DNA of 64,000 nt from contig NZ_KI271585.1 of assembly GCF_000469325.1 (NCBI RefSeq), positions 58,531 through 122,530 of the forward strand, read 5' to 3'. Positions 8,095-16,516 of this stretch are shown one piece after another; within the stretch, counting starts at the first letter, position 1; each line of letters opens with the position of its first letter. Below the pieces are notes generated by a model, which worked only from the letters and a program-made list of their open reading frames with translations, ran no database searches and was not told the DNA's origin. The position numbers and the translations under genes are program-made. The stretch is from Schleiferilactobacillus shenzhenensis LY-73. GTDB lineage: Bacteria > Bacillota > Bacilli > Lactobacillales > Lactobacillaceae.

Positions 8095-8862
8095 TTAGTG
8101 CGTTGGTTTTCTGGCCATTACTAGGAAGCGGTCTTCTTTGGCGATGATTTGGCGGTGTGTGGTGATGAGGGATTGGAGGACGAAGAGTTGGTCTTGGGCT
8201 TTGGCGACGGTGAAGCCTGGGAATTCCCAGGGGATGATGCTGGCGTAGTAAACGACGGCGCCGACGTCGAAGAAGGTCATGGCGGGGTGGGCGGATTCGG
8301 CGCGGATGACGGTCAGGCCGGCGTGGTCGAAGGCGGCGACGGTGTTGAGCATCGTGTTGTCCGGGAATGCGGGCTGGTAATCGGGCACCAGGAAGCGGGA
8401 CAGGGCAAAGTTGTTGGTCGCGCCGACTTGCTCGGTGATGAAGAGACCGCCCGGCTTGAGTTTGCTGAAGATGAGGTCCGCGTCAAAGGCCGCGTGGCTG
8501 TTCAAAATGATGTCTTGGGAAGCGTCAGGGACCGGTAAGGCGGCTTCGTGGTCCTGGGGTACGGCGTAGACTGTCACGCCCCGGGGCGCCAGCGTGCCCT
8601 GGAGCAGCTTAACGTTGGGTTCCCAGGCTTCGGTCACGGCCGTCAGGTGCGGATCATGGTGGAAGCTGCGCAGCAATTCGCCGCCGCCCGTCCCCATATC
8701 CAGCAATTGGTCGTTCCGGCGCAGGTGGTCGCGCACGATTTTCTTATAATGCCACGGCAGCGGATCGTTGGTCCAGCGGCCGGCGAGTTTGGAGAAATCC
8801 CACCCGGTGATGCCGGCCTTTTCTTCTTTCTGCCACTGAGCGAGCAATGCGTCTTTGTCCAT
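8095..8862 (-). CDS. Class I SAM-dependent methyltransferase
   Basis: 255 residues. The SAM-binding motif I appears as QLLDMGTGGGELL (about residues 52-64), followed by an acidic residue at the end of strand 2 (TEAWEPN) and a KPGGLFITEQVG post-motif strand. Similar lactobacillus proteins are annotated only as class I methyltransferases; substrate unknown. It is flanked on both sides by the paired small-RNA-like elements and faces away from the second. Confidence 0.8.
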   Translation of the reverse strand: MDKDALLAQWQKEEKAGITGWDFSKLAGRWTNDPLPWHYKKIVRDHLRRNDQLLDMGTGGGELLRSFHHDPHLTAVTEAWEPNVKLLQGTLAPRGVTVYAVPQDHEAALPVPDASQDIILNSHAAFDADLIFSKLKPGGLFITEQVGATNNFALSRFLVPDYQPAFPDNTMLNTVAAFDHAGLTVIRAESAHPAMTFFDVGAVVYYASIIPWEFPGFTVAKAQDQLFVLQSLITTHRQIIAKEDRFLVMARKPTH

Positions 8863-8963
8863 GACAAACGCCCCTTTCTTACTGACTTCTATTGTACGTC
8901 ACGAAGAGATTACGAAACGGGCAAATTCTGGGCATAGATTGGGCACAACTGCCCGGTAATATA

Positions 8964-9105
8964 CAAGATGTCAACAGGAACCACCGCCCTCCCCGGTGTG
9001 CTGCTGACGCTGCCAACACCAACCAACTTTTTTTCTTCATGATGAACTACTCCTCAATACCAACCTCAGCTCCGCGCCTCCCTCCCCAGGCGCGGGGCTT
9101 TTCTT
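8964..9105 (+). ncRNA. Candidate small RNA B, paralogue of RNA A
   Basis: Second copy of the element at 7705-7840. The 5' block 8944-8980 matches it over about 37 bases with one mismatch, CCAACTTTTT...CTTCATGAT is shared, and CCTCCCC recurs at 8988-8994 inside a CACCG/CGGTG hairpin. The terminator (9072-9095, stem CCGCGCCT/AGGCGCGG) again shows a CCCTCCCC loop, then CTTTTCTTT. Stem sequences differ from copy A while the loops are kept, as expected if loops are functional. The remaining sequence to 9314 shows nothing beyond the degV leader. Confidence 0.6.
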
Positions 9106-9314
9106 TGCCCTCACGAGGGGGCGCACCGCTGAAACGAAATTGCCCCTGGTCCGCGCGGCATGCCGGCCGGCCGCGTCACTTTTCTCACCCTCTGCGCTGG
9201 CCGATACCGATTCTTACCTGCACTGCGCTAGACAATCCTGGCGGGCTGTCCATGTCCATTTCTTCACGGCTCTGTTAAACTGAAGGGGTAATCATTCAAG
9301 GGGGAAAATACACA

Positions 9315-10196
9315 ATGTCATACATTCTCAGTTGTGAATCCACCGCGGATCTGACCCAGGCCCACTTCGATGAGCGCCAGATCCACTATGTCCCGTTCCA
9401 CTTCGCCATTAACGGGAAGCAATACCTCGACGACTTGGGGGCTTCAATCCCCTTCGACGAGTTCTATGCAGAAATGGCCAACGGCGCCAAGACCGAAACT
9501 TCCCAGGTCAACGTCGAGGAGTTCATTCAATACTTCACACCCTTCTTGGAGGCGGGCCATGACATTCTGCACGTCTCCCTCTCCAGCGGCTTGTCCGGCG
9601 TCTCCAACTCGGCCATGGTGGCCAAGGAGCAGCTGGACGCCAAGTACCCCGACCGGACCATTGAGATCGTCGACTCCCTGGCGGCCTCTTCCGGCTATGG
9701 CCTGCTCATGGACAAGCTGGCCGACCTGCGCGATGCCGGTCAATCCATCGACCAGGTGAAGGCCTGGGCGGAGCAGAACAAGCTGCGTATGCACCACTGG
9801 TTCATCTCGACCGATCTGAGCTACTACGTCCGGCTGGGCCGCCTGTCCAAGGTCTCAGGCTGGTTCGGCACTCAGTTCCACATCGTGCCTCTGCTGGACA
9901 TGGACAACACCGGCCACCTGACCCCTCGGCGCAAGCTGCGGGGGAAGAAGATGGCCGAGAAGGCGCTGGTGGACGAGATGGCCGCCCACGCCGAGGACGG
10001 CAGCAACTATGCCGGGAAGTGCTACATTTCTCAATCCGCCTTCTACGACGACGCCAAGAGCGTGGCGGATATGATTGAAGAAAAGTTCCCGCACCTCAAC
10101 GGTCCCGTGGAAATCAACCACATCGGGACGACCATTGGGTCCCACACGGGCCCGGGCACGATTGCCCTATTCTTCTGGGGGGACAAGCGGGAATAA
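9315..10196 (+). CDS. DegV-family fatty-acid-binding protein
   Basis: 293 residues. DegV/FakB proteins bind a fatty acid and present it to the kinase FakA so that exogenous fatty acids enter phospholipid synthesis. The hallmark N-terminal CESTADL, VSLSSGLSGVSNSA (about residues 94-107) and the C-terminal HIGTTIGSHTGPGTIALFF are all present. The start follows AAGGGGGA. A lipoprotein gene follows after 30 bases and may be co-transcribed. No fakA is adjacent, which is common for additional fakB copies. Confidence 0.93.
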   Translation: MSYILSCESTADLTQAHFDERQIHYVPFHFAINGKQYLDDLGASIPFDEFYAEMANGAKTETSQVNVEEFIQYFTPFLEAGHDILHVSLSSGLSGVSNSAMVAKEQLDAKYPDRTIEIVDSLAASSGYGLLMDKLADLRDAGQSIDQVKAWAEQNKLRMHHWFISTDLSYYVRLGRLSKVSGWFGTQFHIVPLLDMDNTGHLTPRRKLRGKKMAEKALVDEMAAHAEDGSNYAGKCYISQSAFYDDAKSVADMIEEKFPHLNGPVEINHIGTTIGSHTGPGTIALFFWGDKRE

Positions 10197-10226
10197 CACG
10201 CGACACAGAAAGGGGAAACGACTGCG

Positions 10227-10958
10227 ATGACAAGAATCGGTCGGATACTGCTCATTGGGTTGAGTCTAGCGGGCCTGGTCGGCAGCTTGAGTGCCTGCCA
10301 GCCCGCTGCCGAGAAGAAACCCTCGGCGGCCCAGGTGAGCAAGCAGAAAGCCGCAGCGGCCAGCAGCCGGCGCACCAAGGCGGTGAAGGCCAAGATCGCG
10401 GCGGGGACGTATACCTTTGTCCAACAGCCAGCAAAGGAGTATACCGTGCCCACCCATTTTACGACCGCACTCGGGGAATTCACCACCGGTGAGGTCTATC
10501 TGTCGGGGAACGCTAAAAGCCAAGATGATGCCACCGCTTGGTCCGGGTTCAAAATTGACTATACGTACAAAAACACGACCAAACAGCCCCAGGACGCCGT
10601 GAAAGCCTTCGAGGCCGTGTTCCGCCCGGACAGCATGCGCATCTGGAACAATACACCCATTAAAGGCATCAAGGCGGTCACCGCCATTCCCGTTTATCGC
10701 GGCATGGACCCGCCCCGCACTGAGCAAGATACCCGGCGCTTGGCGAACCGGGGGAAGACCGTGGCGCCGGGGGCGAGCATCGACACGATGAGTGCTTTCG
10801 GGGTTTCTCAGAAAACTGCGGAAACCACCCGGAAGAAGGGTAAAGCGGTTAAAGGCCATCCGCCCTTGCAGTTTACGGCCACAATTCTGGCCGACCCCCA
10901 GACTCCGCACGTAACGCTGAAGCAATACCAAGGAAAAATTTCCTGGCGCTTCGATTAA
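10227..10958 (+). CDS. Lipoprotein, DUF5067-like
   Basis: 243 residues with a signal peptide and lipobox LSAC (Cys at about residue 24), so it is predicted to be anchored on the outer face of the membrane. A Lys/Ala/Ser-rich linker (residues 28-55) leads to a beta-rich domain (KIDYTYKNTT, FEAVFRPDSMRIWN) resembling DUF5067 or other immunoglobulin-like domains common in lactobacilli. Function unknown. Close behind degV. Confidence 0.75.
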   Translation: MTRIGRILLIGLSLAGLVGSLSACQPAAEKKPSAAQVSKQKAAAASSRRTKAVKAKIAAGTYTFVQQPAKEYTVPTHFTTALGEFTTGEVYLSGNAKSQDDATAWSGFKIDYTYKNTTKQPQDAVKAFEAVFRPDSMRIWNNTPIKGIKAVTAIPVYRGMDPPRTEQDTRRLANRGKTVAPGASIDTMSAFGVSQKTAETTRKKGKAVKGHPPLQFTATILADPQTPHVTLKQYQGKISWRFD

Positions 10959-10979
10959 AGCGCATGCCTTAACCCAAAC

Positions 10980-11004
10980 AGGACCGCCGCGGCGGTCCTA
11001 TTTG
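10980..11004 (+). terminator. Terminator after the degV-lipoprotein pair
   Basis: AGGACCGCCGCGGCGGTCCT is a perfect palindromic stem followed by ATTTGTG. A second hairpin, CCTACCGC/GCGGTAGG (11020-11040), lies between it and the next gene. Confidence 0.7.
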
Positions 11005-11077
11005 TGTAAAAAAAGGCGGCCTACCGCTGATTGCGGTAGGATAGAAGATATTCCGCAACCAGAAAGGACCACCCGCC

Positions 11078-11647
11078 ATGAAAAATGTTGGTACCCAGCC
11101 GATCACCACGGACCGCTTAACCTTACGCCGCTTCACCGCCGCCGATGCACCAGCGGCTTACGCCCATTGGCAAAGCGACCCGGAAGTGACCAAATACCTC
11201 ACCTGGCCGGCCTATACTGACCCGGCAGCCGCGGCGGCGCGGATGCAGTGGACCGCCAGCCAGTATACCGACCCGGCATTCTATCAATGGGCGATTCAGC
11301 TGAACGACGCCGAAGCGACCCTCGTGGGCAATATATCGGTCGTGGAAGCCAATGACGCCGCCCGCTGGCAGGCCATCGGTTATGTCCTCGGCCGCGCCTG
11401 GTGGGGCCGCGGCTACATGCCGGAGGCCCTGCGCGCGGTGATCGACTACCTCTTCACCAATACCGACGTGAACCGCATCGAAGCCACCCATGATGTCCAG
11501 AATCCCAATTCCGGCAAAGTGATGGCCAAGGCGGGGATGCACAAGGAAGGCATACTGCGCGCCCGGGGCAAGAACAACACCGGCATCGTTGACGAAGCCT
11601 TCTACGCCCTGCTGCGGGACGAATGGACAAAAAAAGCCGGTCGTTGA
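11078..11647 (+). CDS. GNAT acetyltransferase, RimJ/RimL type
   Basis: 189 residues. Typical order of a RimJ/RimL-like N-acetyltransferase: TDRLTLRRF at the start (residues 10-19), an IGYVLGRAWWGRGYMPEA acetyl-CoA-binding segment (about residues 99-116), and NxNSGKVMAKAGM (about residues 142-153). It transfers acetyl to an amino group of a protein or small molecule; the substrate is unknown. AGAAAGG precedes the start. Confidence 0.88.
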   Translation: MKNVGTQPITTDRLTLRRFTAADAPAAYAHWQSDPEVTKYLTWPAYTDPAAAAARMQWTASQYTDPAFYQWAIQLNDAEATLVGNISVVEANDAARWQAIGYVLGRAWWGRGYMPEALRAVIDYLFTNTDVNRIEATHDVQNPNSGKVMAKAGMHKEGILRARGKNNTGIVDEAFYALLRDEWTKKAGR

Positions 11648-11675
11648 GCCCAGACCGGCTGTGAATCAATACACG

Positions 11676-12149
11676 TTATTTGGCAGCGACTGCGGCGGCC
11701 ACATCGTCCGTGAACTTCTCCGGGGTCGTCGTGGGGGCATACCGATGGATCAGCTGACCATCCCGGCCAATGAGGAACTTGGTGTAGTTCCACTTGATGC
11801 GGCCATGACCGGAAGCGTCCTTCAGATAGGTGAATAACGGATCTTCACCGTCGCCGTTGACAGCCACCCGCTTGGTCATGGGGAAGGTCACGCCGTAGTG
11901 CATCTGGCAATATTCGCTGGCCTCCTCGTCCGTCGCCAGTTCCTGTTTGAACTGATTCGACGGCAGGCCGAGGACGGTGAAGCCCTGGTCGTGATACGTT
12001 TTGTAGAGCTTTTCTAAACCCTCCAGCTGCGGCGCCAAACCGCACTTGCTGGCGGTGTTCACAATGAGCAGCACCTGGCCCTGATAGCGCTTCAAGGGCA
12101 GGGTCTGCCCGTTCATTTCTGTCTCCTGGAAGTCATACACACTGGCCAT
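11676..12149 (-). CDS. Glutathione peroxidase-family thiol peroxidase
   Basis: 157 residues, the usual length for bacterial Gpx. It reduces hydroperoxides; in lactobacilli the reductant is usually thioredoxin or an unknown thiol. The active-site segment NTASKCGLAPQ carries the peroxidatic Cys (residue 36), with the conserved LPSNQF Gln and IKWNYTKF Trp/Asn completing the tetrad. Converges with the GNAT gene with only 28 bases between stops. Confidence 0.92.
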   Translation of the reverse strand: MASVYDFQETEMNGQTLPLKRYQGQVLLIVNTASKCGLAPQLEGLEKLYKTYHDQGFTVLGLPSNQFKQELATDEEASEYCQMHYGVTFPMTKRVAVNGDGEDPLFTYLKDASGHGRIKWNYTKFLIGRDGQLIHRYAPTTTPEKFTDDVAAAVAAK

Positions 12150-12279
12150 TACCGATCACTCCTCTCGTTGGCTTCACTATACCACCGGCCCATTCGATTG
12201 TACACTATCGAATCGTGACAGCGGCCGCCGCTTGCGGTATGCTGGCGGTGTACCATGATTAGAGTAAGGAGAGATGTTG

Positions 12280-13362
12280 ATGGCCCGTGTTGAACGCTTC
12301 ATTAAGAAATTGAACGAGAAGCACATTGAGCAGTTCGTCATGCTCAACCCGAAGAATATTACTTACGTGACCGGCTTCACGGGGGATGAGTCCCTGCTGC
12401 TGGCGACGCCGAACAAGCTGACGCTGGTCACCGACGGCCGCTTCGTCGAACAGGCCAAGCGCGAGCTGCCGGACAACGTGACGATCTACCGCTGGCAGAA
12501 GGGCTTGCTGGCCGACACCATCAAGCTGATTAATGAGAGCGGTATTGACTCCGTCGTCTTCGAAGCCGACCAGCTCACCTACGCCAAGGGCCGCAAGTTC
12601 GTCGACGCCATTTCTCCCGACGTCATCCCCATGACCGGCGTCGTGGAAGAAATGCGCTGGACGAAGGACCCCGAGGAATTGGCCAACATTAAGAAAGCCG
12701 TCCAAGTCGTCGACGCCACCTTCCTGTACATCTTGGGTGAGATCCATCCTGGGATGACCGAAATGGAAGTCGCCGCCAAAATGGAATACTATATGAAAAC
12801 ACACGGCGGCGAGGGCACGTCCTTCGACACCATCGTCGCCTCCGGCATCCGCTCGACCTTTGCCCACGGTGAGGCCAGCCACAAGGTGATCGAGGCCGGC
12901 GACATTCTCACTATGGACTTCGGCGCCCTGGTCAACGGGTACGCGTCCGACATGACTCGCACGATTGCCATCGGCGACGTCGACCCCAAGCTGGAGAAGA
13001 CCTATTACCAGGTCTTGGAAGCGGAGCAAGCCGGCATTGATGCCATCACTGCCGGCATGACCAGCCGCGAGCTGGATGGTATCATTCGCGGCGTCTTCAA
13101 GAAACATGGCGTGGAACAATACTTCATCCACGGCGCCGGCCACAACGTCGGCCTGGATATTCACGAAGGCCCGTACATTACGTCCCGGCCGGGCGAAGGC
13201 GACATCAAGTTCCAGCCGAACATGCTGGAGACGATTGAACCAGGGCTGTATTATCCCGGCCTGGGCGGTATCCGGATTGAGGATGATGTGGTTGTCACAG
13301 AAGGCAAGAGTGCGGTGCTGACGACAGCACCGCGACGGGACTTGATTAAGATTCCGGTATAA
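12280..13362 (+). CDS. Xaa-Pro peptidase, M24 family
   Basis: 360 residues: an N-terminal creatinase-like domain (about 1-125) and a C-terminal pita-bread metallopeptidase domain. Metal ligands are recognisable as DFGALVNGYASDMTR (two Asp), GAGHNVGLDIHE (His), and two late Glu (TIEPGLYYPG and GIRIEDD). It removes residues before or after proline from peptides; PepP versus PepQ cannot be decided. The ATG at 12280 is spaced properly from AAGGAGAG; a near start at 12274 adds two residues. Confidence 0.92.
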   Translation: MARVERFIKKLNEKHIEQFVMLNPKNITYVTGFTGDESLLLATPNKLTLVTDGRFVEQAKRELPDNVTIYRWQKGLLADTIKLINESGIDSVVFEADQLTYAKGRKFVDAISPDVIPMTGVVEEMRWTKDPEELANIKKAVQVVDATFLYILGEIHPGMTEMEVAAKMEYYMKTHGGEGTSFDTIVASGIRSTFAHGEASHKVIEAGDILTMDFGALVNGYASDMTRTIAIGDVDPKLEKTYYQVLEAEQAGIDAITAGMTSRELDGIIRGVFKKHGVEQYFIHGAGHNVGLDIHEGPYITSRPGEGDIKFQPNMLETIEPGLYYPGLGGIRIEDDVVVTEGKSAVLTTAPRRDLIKIPV

Positions 13363-13377
13363 GATGATTGAACGAAG

Positions 13378-13414
13378 GCGCATCTGGGCAGAAATGTCTG
13401 GGTGTGCTTTTTTA
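13378..13414 (+). terminator. Terminator after the M24 peptidase
   Basis: GCGCATCTGGGCA pairs with TGTCTGGGTGTGC through a GAAA loop (several G-U pairs) and is followed by T7. Confidence 0.75.
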
Positions 13415-13612
13415 TATAATGTATCAATCCTATTGTGCCAGCTGGGGATGCCTCGGGCGGCGCGTTTTCATGGTGACTCTGACTGAATTATGTGACAACC
13501 CTATTGTGACAGACAGGCTAAAACTTGACACTTACCGCTGGCCGCCCGCACTAGACCGATAGAAAGCCATCCTGTATACTCGGTTGGGAATGTTTTTCAC
13601 AAGAGGTGTACG

Positions 13613-16369
13613 ATGACAGAAGACTACGAAGCCAACGGCCGCCATTATGAGCTGATCATGCAGGCGCACTACTATGATGACAAGACGGACGCCGTGACTG
13701 GCGAATTGGCGATTTTTCGGGTGACCGGTAATACCCACGTTTTTGCCATGCCCTTAGCGGCCTTCAAAAAGAAGATGGACCGCAAGCTGGACAATACGAC
13801 TCTGTATTTAAGCCGGTTCAATGTTCGCCGTGACGTTTACGCCGTGCGTTTCGACAACAAAAAGACGGGAAAAAAGGGCTATACCCCCAAAACGGATTAC
13901 ACCACCCGCCAGCGTTTGCCTTTGACCCAACAAGTTATCCAGCAGCACCTAGATGGGACGATTGCGATCGGTCTCTACCCCCTGCTTGCTGATGATACGA
14001 CCAATTTGTTAGCCCTGGATATCGACCAGCACAACTGGGCGGATATTGCCCAGTCCCTCCGACAAGTGTGTGCTCAATATCACGTGCCCTGCTTGGTGGA
14101 AAAATCCCAATCTGGCAACGGCTGCCACTTATGGATTTTCTTCACCAGTCCCATCAGCGCCCAGAAAGCCCGGCAGCTCGGCCGAAACTTACTCACAACG
14201 GCGATGACGACGACCCCGGAGATTTCATTCGCGGCATTCGACCGCATGTTTCCTAGTCAGGATTTGGCGATTAAACATGGCCCGGGCAATCTGATTGCTG
14301 CACCACTGCAAGGAAAGTTTCGCGAAGAGGGACGTACCGTCTTTCTGGATGATGACCTGCAGCCGTTGGCGGACCAATGGGCGGCGCTAAAGAATGTACA
14401 TACCCTCACCGAAGCCGCCACCGATGCCGCCATCAGCCAATTGAGCTCTGCCAACGGCTATTTGACCTATCCAGAAACCGCTGATACCCAGTTACAAAAG
14501 AATGATCTGCTTTCTCTGCCGACTAACCTACAAATCACCGAAGACAGTGTCTTGCACATTGCAAAAGCCGGCCTGAACAACCGCCAAATTGGGGCCTTGC
14601 GCTGGCTGGCTACCTTCGATAATCCACAATTTTATAAAATGCAAAAAGCCCGGTTGTCTACATATCAGACACCGCGATATATCAGCTTGACCGAAGAAAC
14701 AGCGACTGAATTGCGCTTACCCCGGGGACTCAAAGATTACCTGAACGGCATTTTGCCCCACATTCGCTGGAAAGAAAAGCTGGTCACTGGCCACCCATTA
14801 CAAGTGACATTCAAAGGTACGCTGCGTCCTGATCAGGAAAAGGCCAAGCGCGCGATGCTGCAGAACGATACCGGCATTCTTTCTGCCCGGACAGGTTTTG
14901 GGAAGACGGTTGTGGCCGCCGCTATGATTGCGGAACGGAAGGTCAGCACGCTCGTATTAGTGAACAACAAGGGGTTAGCCGACCAGTGGCGGGCGCAACT
15001 AACGAAGTTCCTGCAAATTAGGACCAAGCCAATCATTGAAGAGAAAACAGCCACCGGTCGGCCGCGCAAAAAAGACGCGATTGGCCGATATTACGGAGCG
15101 GTCAAAAATCGAAGTGGAATCGTAGATATCGCCACACTTCAAACTTTAGCCCGAATGTCGCCGGCTAATCTGCGAAACTTTCTCTCTGCGTATGGCCAAA
15201 TAATCATGGATGAAGTCCATCATATTCCCGCCTTCACGTACGAAGGGGTATTGAAAGAGGCCGCGGCGCGTTATCTTTGCGGATTGTCAGCCACCCCTTA
15301 CCGAGAAGATGGCCTGGACCCAATCATCACGATGCGGGTCGGTGCTATTCGGTATCAGACGGGCACACTGGACCCGGCATATGTGCACACGGTGGCGCGG
15401 ACCGTCTACCCACGGTTCACGTCATTCGGTGCACTCATGCCGGATGCTCAAGGTATGGGGCTGCCAGAAGCCTTGACTGCGATGGGTCAGGATGTGCAGC
15501 GTAACGAGCTCATCGTGGCCGACGTCCGCCGCTGTGCCGGGGAGGGTCGGCACATTCTGGTACTGACACAGCGGGTGAACCATGCGGAAGAGCTCAGCCG
15601 GCTGCTGCAAAAAGCAGTGACGATTCCGGTGCACACTCTTTACGGTCAGCAGGACAAGCAGAATCAGGCTGCGCAGCGAGAAGCTGTCACCGATACTCGG
15701 AAGCCGTATTGTCTAGTTGCCACAGGGTCCTATATTGGGGAGGGCTTTGATGTTTCTTCCATCGACACGCTCGTTCTAGCGCTGCCCGTTGCGGGCAAAT
15801 CGATCCTGACGCAATATCTTGGTCGCATGCAGCGCAGTTTGGCGAAGAAGCCAGAATTGCGGGTCTACGACTATGTGGACGGCCTCTTGCCAGTTTACGC
15901 GCGCATGTATAAAAAGCGCCTGCGGACCTATCATGGACAAGGGTATATCATTGCCGAGGACGCCAGCACCAATCGCCTGCAATCCCGGTTCTTTGACGGT
16001 AACTACTGGACGGCTTTGAGTGAAGACATTGCCGCCAGCACTAAACAGGTCGTCTTAACGGGCAACCGTCTCCAGCCTGAAGATGTTCGGGCCTGCCTGA
16101 CCAGTCTTCCTGCAGGTCGGGTACTCACGATTTTTGGTAATAAGCTGACCGACTTGAAGGCCTCCTTTACACCGGACGACCCCATTTTGTGGCAGGATGC
16201 CCATCGAGGCGTACCCACCGGCATCATTCTCGACCAAGAACTGCTCTGGTTCTTTGCTGATCAGGGTTTCGGGAAGAATACAGGTATTGCCTTCCGGGTG
16301 GCGAACCCGCAACTGACGACGGCCGTATTAAAATTGTTGGGCAATGGCAATATCTCACTCGATCTGTAA
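13613..16369 (+). CDS. TOTE-type primase-SF2 helicase fusion (putative defence protein)
   Basis: 918 residues. Region 1 (about 95-260) resembles the archaeo-eukaryotic primase domain of TOTE conflict systems: LLALDID with D136/D138, SQSGNGCHLWIFF with H172, and a GNLIAAPLQGKF stretch. Region 2 is an SF2 helicase: Walker A TGFGKT (K431), DEVHH (533-537), SAT (GLSATPYRED) and a helicase C-terminal domain with QYLGRMQR. The last ~100 residues look like a degraded phospholipase-D nuclease fold (GIILDQELLWF), in which the HxK of HKD is missing. GC is lower than in neighbours, suggesting acquisition. TOTE systems are predicted to act against invading DNA; action here is inferred. Partner genes are not adjacent. 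Confidence 0.75.
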   Translation: MTEDYEANGRHYELIMQAHYYDDKTDAVTGELAIFRVTGNTHVFAMPLAAFKKKMDRKLDNTTLYLSRFNVRRDVYAVRFDNKKTGKKGYTPKTDYTTRQRLPLTQQVIQQHLDGTIAIGLYPLLADDTTNLLALDIDQHNWADIAQSLRQVCAQYHVPCLVEKSQSGNGCHLWIFFTSPISAQKARQLGRNLLTTAMTTTPEISFAAFDRMFPSQDLAIKHGPGNLIAAPLQGKFREEGRTVFLDDDLQPLADQWAALKNVHTLTEAATDAAISQLSSANGYLTYPETADTQLQKNDLLSLPTNLQITEDSVLHIAKAGLNNRQIGALRWLATFDNPQFYKMQKARLSTYQTPRYISLTEETATELRLPRGLKDYLNGILPHIRWKEKLVTGHPLQVTFKGTLRPDQEKAKRAMLQNDTGILSARTGFGKTVVAAAMIAERKVSTLVLVNNKGLADQWRAQLTKFLQIRTKPIIEEKTATGRPRKKDAIGRYYGAVKNRSGIVDIATLQTLARMSPANLRNFLSAYGQIIMDEVHHIPAFTYEGVLKEAAARYLCGLSATPYREDGLDPIITMRVGAIRYQTGTLDPAYVHTVARTVYPRFTSFGALMPDAQGMGLPEALTAMGQDVQRNELIVADVRRCAGEGRHILVLTQRVNHAEELSRLLQKAVTIPVHTLYGQQDKQNQAAQREAVTDTRKPYCLVATGSYIGEGFDVSSIDTLVLALPVAGKSILTQYLGRMQRSLAKKPELRVYDYVDGLLPVYARMYKKRLRTYHGQGYIIAEDASTNRLQSRFFDGNYWTALSEDIAASTKQVVLTGNRLQPEDVRACLTSLPAGRVLTIFGNKLTDLKASFTPDDPILWQDAHRGVPTGIILDQELLWFFADQGFGKNTGIAFRVANPQLTTAVLKLLGNGNISLDL

Positions 16370-16438
16370 GAATGCGCTAGGCGGGCTGGTTACCAGGGAG
16401 TAAAATATCAGTAATTCGTTCCTGGGGAGATAACCGCC

Positions 16439-16501
16439 ATGCATTGGAGCAACGACCCACCCTCCGCAATCAATTCACTGTCCGGTATAGCATTTGATTG
16501 A
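16439..16501 (+). CDS. Candidate 20-codon leader ORF before the permease
   Basis: Short reading frame beginning MHWSNDPPS with a GGGGAG site 9 bases upstream. Its TGA overlaps the GAGGAGG Shine-Dalgarno of the amino-acid permease at 16517. The arrangement would allow translational coupling or attenuation. It is only 20 codons, so chance is possible. Confidence 0.3.
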   Translation: MHWSNDPPSAINSLSGIAFD

Positions 16502-16516
16502 GGAGGATTTCTGCTA

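Noticed and set aside
8892-9278. 128-codon plus-strand frame across the second small-RNA element
   Set aside because: No ribosome site, Pro/Arg/Ser-rich translation, and it crosses a clear terminator hairpin.
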